A stretch of 7,643 nt of DNA from Phycisphaerae bacterium (GTDB lineage Bacteria; Planctomycetota; Phycisphaerae; Sedimentisphaerales; UBA12454), in the NCBI GenBank assembly GCA_028712345.1, contig JAQTQF010000079.1, positions 1-7,643 on the forward strand, written 5' to 3'. The notes beneath the pieces were generated by a model. It had not been told where the DNA came from, searched no databases, and saw only the letters and a list, made by a program, of their open reading frames with translations. Within the stretch, counting starts at the first letter, position 1, and each line of letters begins with the position of its first letter. Shown here in pieces: positions 4,836-7,643 of this stretch. The position numbers were made by a program, and so were the translations under genes.

Positions 4836-6035
4836 ATGCAGACAGATATTAAAGAACAGCTCGAGCGGTTTAAGCGCGGGGCGGTAGAGATTTTCAATGA
4901 AAATGAACTTTTGCTGCGGCTTGGCGAGGCGGCCAAATCCAAAAGGCAGCTCCGTGTCAAACTTGGTATGGACCCGACTGCTCCGGATATTCATCTGGGC
5001 CATACGGTTGTTATGCGAAAGATGAGGCAGTTTCAGGATGCCGGTCACAAGGCCGTTTTGATTATAGGCGACTATACCGCCCGCATAGGCGACCCGACGG
5101 GACAAAATACTACAAGGCCGATGCTGTCGGGCGAGCAGATTGAAGAAAATGCGCGGACATATCTCGAACAGGCCGGCAAAGTCCTCGATATGTCGGAAGA
5201 CAAATTAGAAGTAAGGTACAACAGCCAGTGGTTCGAGAAGATGAGCCTGATGGAACTTATAAAAATTGCGGCACAGAAAACCGTAGCGCAGATGCTGCAA
5301 AGAGACAGCTTTAAATTGCGGCTCGGCCAGGGCATCGATGTTTACACGCACGAGTTTCTTTATCCGCTGATGCAGGGATATGATTCGGTAGTGATAAAAA
5401 GCGATATTGAGCTTGGCGGGACAGACCAGACATTTAATAATCTTGTCGGCAGGGATATTCAAAATGCTTACGGCCAGCAGAGGCAGATTGTTATTACGAT
5501 GCCTATACTTGTCGGGCTTGACGGCAAGGACAAGATGAGCAAGTCGAAGGGCAATTACATCGGCGTAACCGATGAGCCGAAGGATATGTTCGGCAAGGTT
5601 ATGAGTATAAGCGATGAGATGATGGAAAATTATTATACTCTGCTGACTGATGTTGACGCTGAGAAAATCAAAGAGCTTGTCAATCCCGAAAGAACTCATC
5701 CGAAAGAGGCAAAGGTTCTTTTGGGCAAGATTATCGTTACGCAATTTTATAATGAAGCGGCAGGCGAGACGGCGGCGGCGGAATTTGAAAAGGTGTTCGC
5801 TCAAAAGCAGCTTCCTGACGATATGCCGGAGATTAAAATTTCTTCCGAGCCGATAGCCGCGGCAAAATTGCTTGTACAGTGCGGTCTTGTCGCAAGCGGC
5901 GGCGAGGCGAAAAGACTTATTTCGCAGGGCGGAATGAGTATTAATGGTGAAAAGATAAGCGATGCGAATAAATTGGTGTCGCCGGAGAGCGGAATGGTTG
6001 TCCGTGCGGGAAAACTTGAATTCGCAAAATTATAG
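4836..6035 (+). CDS. tyrS: Tyrosyl-tRNA synthetase
   Basis: The product is a 399-residue class I aminoacyl-tRNA synthetase that charges tRNA(Tyr) with tyrosine in the cytoplasm. The Rossmann-fold catalytic core carries the HIGH motif as HLGH (53-56), preceded by KLGMDPTAPDI. The tyrosine-pocket stretch YPLMQGYDSV (176-185), GGTDQ (194-198) and the KMSKS motif (233-237, in KDKMSKSKGN) follow. The C-terminal region (about 340-395) has the look of an S4 RNA-binding domain, with ASGGEAKRLISQGGMSING. Length and GGTDQ fit the TyrZ-like branch rather than the shorter-linker E. coli type; this is an inference. The start is set by AAAGAGG (4825-4831), just upstream of ATG. The next gene begins 9 bp after the stop and is probably co-transcribed. 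Confidence 0.97.
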   Translation: MQTDIKEQLERFKRGAVEIFNENELLLRLGEAAKSKRQLRVKLGMDPTAPDIHLGHTVVMRKMRQFQDAGHKAVLIIGDYTARIGDPTGQNTTRPMLSGEQIEENARTYLEQAGKVLDMSEDKLEVRYNSQWFEKMSLMELIKIAAQKTVAQMLQRDSFKLRLGQGIDVYTHEFLYPLMQGYDSVVIKSDIELGGTDQTFNNLVGRDIQNAYGQQRQIVITMPILVGLDGKDKMSKSKGNYIGVTDEPKDMFGKVMSISDEMMENYYTLLTDVDAEKIKELVNPERTHPKEAKVLLGKIIVTQFYNEAAGETAAAEFEKVFAQKQLPDDMPEIKISSEPIAAAKLLVQCGLVASGGEAKRLISQGGMSINGEKISDANKLVSPESGMVVRAGKLEFAKL

Positions 6036-6044
6036 GGTAAGTAA

Positions 6045-6626
6045 ATGAGATTACCTGAAGTTAAAAATTCGGAAAAGTATAAAGGCCTTTATGTGGTTGA
6101 CTTCGGCGGCCATTGCGGAGTTGGTTTTACCGCTCAGGAAGCGGCTGAGCTGCTGGAGAGCGAAAAATTCAAGGATGTAAAAGTTTACAAAATTTATAAG
6201 GCTTATCCCGACGGCAGGATGGAGCTAAAGGGCGTGCCGAGCGAAATTTTTCAGCTTGAGACGGGGATGTTTTTCTACCAGTCCGATGAAGAATCCGCTC
6301 GAAACGATTTTAAGAAGCTGATAAATTCTGCGATAGGTTTCGCTCCGCCAGCCAAGGCGAAGGTTCATCTGGCGAAATACGACGATGAAAAATTCGCAGT
6401 CGCTCTTATATTTCCCGCCGAATTTAATGATGAGTTCGGCCAGTGGCTTTTGGATATTGATTATAAGACAAACGGCTCGGCTGAAGGCGGAATTGAAGCG
6501 GCCGAAAGATATTATGCCGATAGGCCGGAAATTTTGGAAAGACATCAGCTCTTTGCGGCCGGGCAGATGGAGAGCAAGACCGGCGCCGAACTGCTTGGGG
6601 CGACTAAAATGGCAGTGGTAAGATGA
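6045..6626 (+). CDS. Conserved-looking protein of unknown function
   Basis: The product is 193 residues; I do not recognise the family. No signal peptide or membrane segment is visible, so it is probably cytoplasmic. It begins YKGLYVVDFGGHCGVGFTAQEAAELL and has mixed alpha/beta character: GMFFYQSDEE (74-83), KVHLAKYDDEKFAVALIFPAEF (106-127) and an acidic, Ala-rich C-terminal helical part. There is no obvious catalytic motif; two residues, H23 and C25 in GGHCG, stand out. It starts 9 bp after the tyrS stop, with a GGGTAAG-type ribosome site overlapping that stop, so it is almost certainly in one operon with tyrS. Codon use resembles its neighbours, which supports a real gene. Confidence 0.8.
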   Translation: MRLPEVKNSEKYKGLYVVDFGGHCGVGFTAQEAAELLESEKFKDVKVYKIYKAYPDGRMELKGVPSEIFQLETGMFFYQSDEESARNDFKKLINSAIGFAPPAKAKVHLAKYDDEKFAVALIFPAEFNDEFGQWLLDIDYKTNGSAEGGIEAAERYYADRPEILERHQLFAAGQMESKTGAELLGATKMAVVR

Positions 6627-6844
6627 TAACTGAAAATCAAAAATCAAAAATAAAAAATAAAAATTATGGAATAAGACTATTTTTATTGGGGCTTCTAACT
6701 TCCGTTCATCTATTATCCAAACCGAAAACAACGCCGGGTGATTTGAAGAAAATGGAGTTTTCGAGTTCTTCACAGAGATTTGGTCTTTGGTTTTCTGATA
6801 AAATCAGGGATATTTTTCGCTACAGGTGGATAAACAAATCTTAA
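6623..6844 (+). CDS. Doubtful 73-residue ORF overlapping the previous gene
   Basis: The ATG overlaps the stop of the preceding gene by 4 nt (ATGA), a common coupling arrangement. However, the first 15 codons are an A-rich low-complexity tract (KSKIKNKN) typical of intergenic DNA. After it comes a hydrophobic segment (RLFLLGLLTSVHLL, 18-31) and a basic end (SDKIRDIFRYRWINKS). I recognise no family. It may be a small membrane-anchored protein, the remains of a broken gene, or a chance ORF. Confidence 0.3.
   Translation: MITENQKSKIKNKNYGIRLFLLGLLTSVHLLSKPKTTPGDLKKMEFSSSSQRFGLWFSDKIRDIFRYRWINKS
6633..6666 (+). repeat. AAAAATC/AAAAAT low-complexity repeat
   Basis: Irregular tandem units of AAAATC, AAAAATC and AAAAAT follow the stop of the 193-residue protein gene. 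Such tracts commonly mark gene ends or recombination scars, and this one argues against the overlying ORF being a true coding region. Confidence 0.55.
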
Positions 6845-6901
6845 TGGTATCTCTGGAAATATTACTGGTTATTATGATCCCTCCGAAGGCGGATGAAGAA
6901 T

Positions 6902-6946
6902 ATCGTCTTGTTTATTCAAGAGATGCTTCGCTTTGCTCAGCATGAC
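6902..6946 (+). repeat. Dispersed repeat copy A
   Basis: It has the same orientation and order of parts as the copy at 3229-3273: TTGTTTATTC, GAGAT, CTTCGCTTTGCTCAGCATGAC. Its reverse complement starts GTCATGCTGAGCAAAGCG. Confidence 0.65.
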
Positions 6947-6992
6947 AAAGAAGCGGGACTTCTGGCGTTGTCATTCTGCCCCATTAGCCCCT

Positions 6993-7030
6993 GTCATTCT
7001 GAGTCCGCCGAGGGCGTATTAAGAATCTCG
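6993..7030 (-). repeat. Dispersed repeat copy B, inverted
   Basis: Begins GTCATTCTGAG (6993-7003) and ends GAATCTCG (7023-7030), the same ends as the other copies but facing the opposite way. The middle is replaced by a GTCCGCCGAGGGCGTATT segment, a core seen in other small repeats of this window. Confidence 0.55.
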
Positions 7031-7072
7031 TTTTTGTCTACTTAGGGACGGCTTATGCCAGAATCAGAATGA

Positions 7073-7105
7073 AGATTGATTCGTCGCTGCGATCCTCACA
7101 ATGAC
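7073..7105 (+). repeat. Dispersed repeat copy C
   Basis: AGATTGATTCGTCGCTGCGA followed by TCCTCACAATGAC is a diverged member of the same family, in the orientation of copy A (its reverse complement begins GTCATTGTGAG). Confidence 0.5.
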
Positions 7106-7134
7106 ATCACCACTTTCGTGAGGACAAGTTTTTA
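7093..7134 (+). terminator. Weak terminator-like hairpin
   Basis: TCCTCAC (7093-7099) and GTGAGGA (7118-7124) form a 7-bp stem with a long 18-nt loop, followed by CAAGTTTTTA. It faces plus-strand transcripts from the tyrS side. The long loop and interrupted T-run make it a weak candidate. Confidence 0.25.
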
Positions 7135-7162
7135 GAGGTTGCCTTAAGTTTAATTCCAAATT

Positions 7163-7643
7163 TTATACATTTGTGCCGCAGCATTTTTTGTATTTTTTTC
7201 CGCTGCCGCAGGGGCAGGGGTCGTTTCTTCCAACTTTGGGTTGTTCAAGTTTTATCTGCTTGACTTTTGTCGCTTCGCCCTGCGGGGCCTGAGCGGCGGC
7301 TCGCTGGCGTTCGGACATTTCAAACTGGTTGACCTGCTGATGCTGCGTTTTGCCTGCGCCAAAGACGCTTTTTGCTCTTGTGCCTGCTTCGAGGCGAACC
7401 TTAAAGATTGTATCGGTTACTTTGTCCTCTATAAGGTTGAGCATTTCGCTGAACATTCTGTAACCTTCGTGCTTGTACTCAAGCTTGGGGTCTTTTTCAG
7501 CATAGGCGCGCATAAAAATGCTTTCCTTGAGATGGTCCATCGAATAAAGGTGGTCTTTCCATGTCGAGTCGAATATCTGAAGCAGGACATATCTTTCAAG
7601 GTCGGTTAGTTCTTTTCTTAAAAAGTCCCGGCCCATTTCAATC
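7163..7643 (-). CDS. secA: Preprotein translocase ATPase SecA, C-terminal part
   Basis: The last 159 residues of SecA, the cytoplasmic ATPase that pushes preproteins through SecYEG. The 5' part lies beyond the right edge, so there is no start codon here; the ATG at 7636 is internal. The first part is the helical scaffold: LERYVLLQIFDSTWKDHLYSMDHL, then RAYAEKDPKLEYKHEGYRMFSEML. A Gln/Ala-rich linker follows (QHQQVNQ, RQRAAAQAPQ). The end is a SEC-C zinc-binding motif, GRNDPCPCGSGKKYKKCCG, with four cysteine ligand positions intact; in known SecAs it binds zinc and SecB or ribosomes. The gene is convergent with the tyrS operon. The exported PEP-CTERM proteins in this window would depend on this pathway. 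Confidence 0.95.
   Translation of the reverse strand, partial: IEMGRDFLRKELTDLERYVLLQIFDSTWKDHLYSMDHLKESIFMRAYAEKDPKLEYKHEGYRMFSEMLNLIEDKVTDTIFKVRLEAGTRAKSVFGAGKTQHQQVNQFEMSERQRAAAQAPQGEATKVKQIKLEQPKVGRNDPCPCGSGKKYKKCCGTNV

Larger units (their letters stand above)
6845..7162. other. Repeat-rich spacer between convergent genes
   Basis: No gene is seen in these 318 bp between the tyrS operon and the convergent secA end. The stretch holds at least three copies of a GTCATTCTGAG-type repeat (listed separately), a fourth fragment GTCATTCTG (6970-6978), and a GC-rich hairpin core CCTCCGAAGGCGG (about 6880-6892). No strong T-tailed terminator for either transcript was found. Confidence 0.5.

Noticed and set aside
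5205..5804. Long minus-strand ORF of 199 codons opposite tyrS
   Set aside because: It lies wholly inside the tyrS coding region, whose motifs are intact, has no ribosome binding site and resembles no protein.

Overview
The window looks like a piece of a planctomycete chromosome, probably of the Phycisphaerae type. This is inferred from two secreted proteins with PEP-CTERM sorting tails, a protein tail resembling choice-of-anchor Q repeat proteins, a SecA ending in a SEC-C zinc motif, a two-CW domain protein, and many small palindromic repeats between genes. No rRNA or other decisive marker is present, so the placement is tentative.

Left part (1-2100, mostly minus strand). A PEP-CTERM protein with a choice-of-anchor E-like body (217-918) ends at a clear intrinsic terminator. 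Behind it lies a stand-alone CheY-like response regulator (1245-1676) with its own terminator. A perfect TTGACA at the window edge suggests another minus-strand gene to the left. Between the regulator and the next plus-strand gene, an extended -10 promoter at about 1896-1904 and a strong terminator at 1969-2001 enclose about 90 nt without a convincing ORF. This is a candidate small RNA or attenuated leader.

Middle part (2145-3725, plus strand). A small secreted protein (2145-2525) joins a signal peptide and one TPR-like repeat to what looks like the last 55 residues of a choice-of-anchor Q protein, as if a deletion or recombination had fused two genes. A second PEP-CTERM protein (2601-3248) follows, and its last codons lie inside a dispersed repeat. 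The next 476 bp contain no gene but are dense in repeats: two 20-bp palindromes, a 9-bp-arm hairpin and a 141-bp MITE-like element. That element has 13-bp perfect inverted ends and is flanked by 7-bp direct repeats.

Right part (3725-7643). Plus-strand housekeeping genes come next: dtd (D-aminoacyl-tRNA deacylase), a small two-CW domain protein with a TTG start, tyrS (tyrosyl-tRNA synthetase, with a good sigma-70-like promoter), an unrecognised 193-residue protein 9 bp behind tyrS, and a doubtful 73-residue ORF. Dtd and TyrS are functionally linked, because D-Tyr-tRNA(Tyr) made by TyrRS is a classical Dtd substrate. A 318-bp block with several copies of a GTCATTCTGAG-type repeat separates this group from the convergent 3' end of secA, which runs off the right edge.

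No complete mobile element with a transposase, CRISPR array, tRNA or defence locus was seen. The most unusual content is the repeat-rich spacers, the chimeric secreted gene and the possible small RNA.
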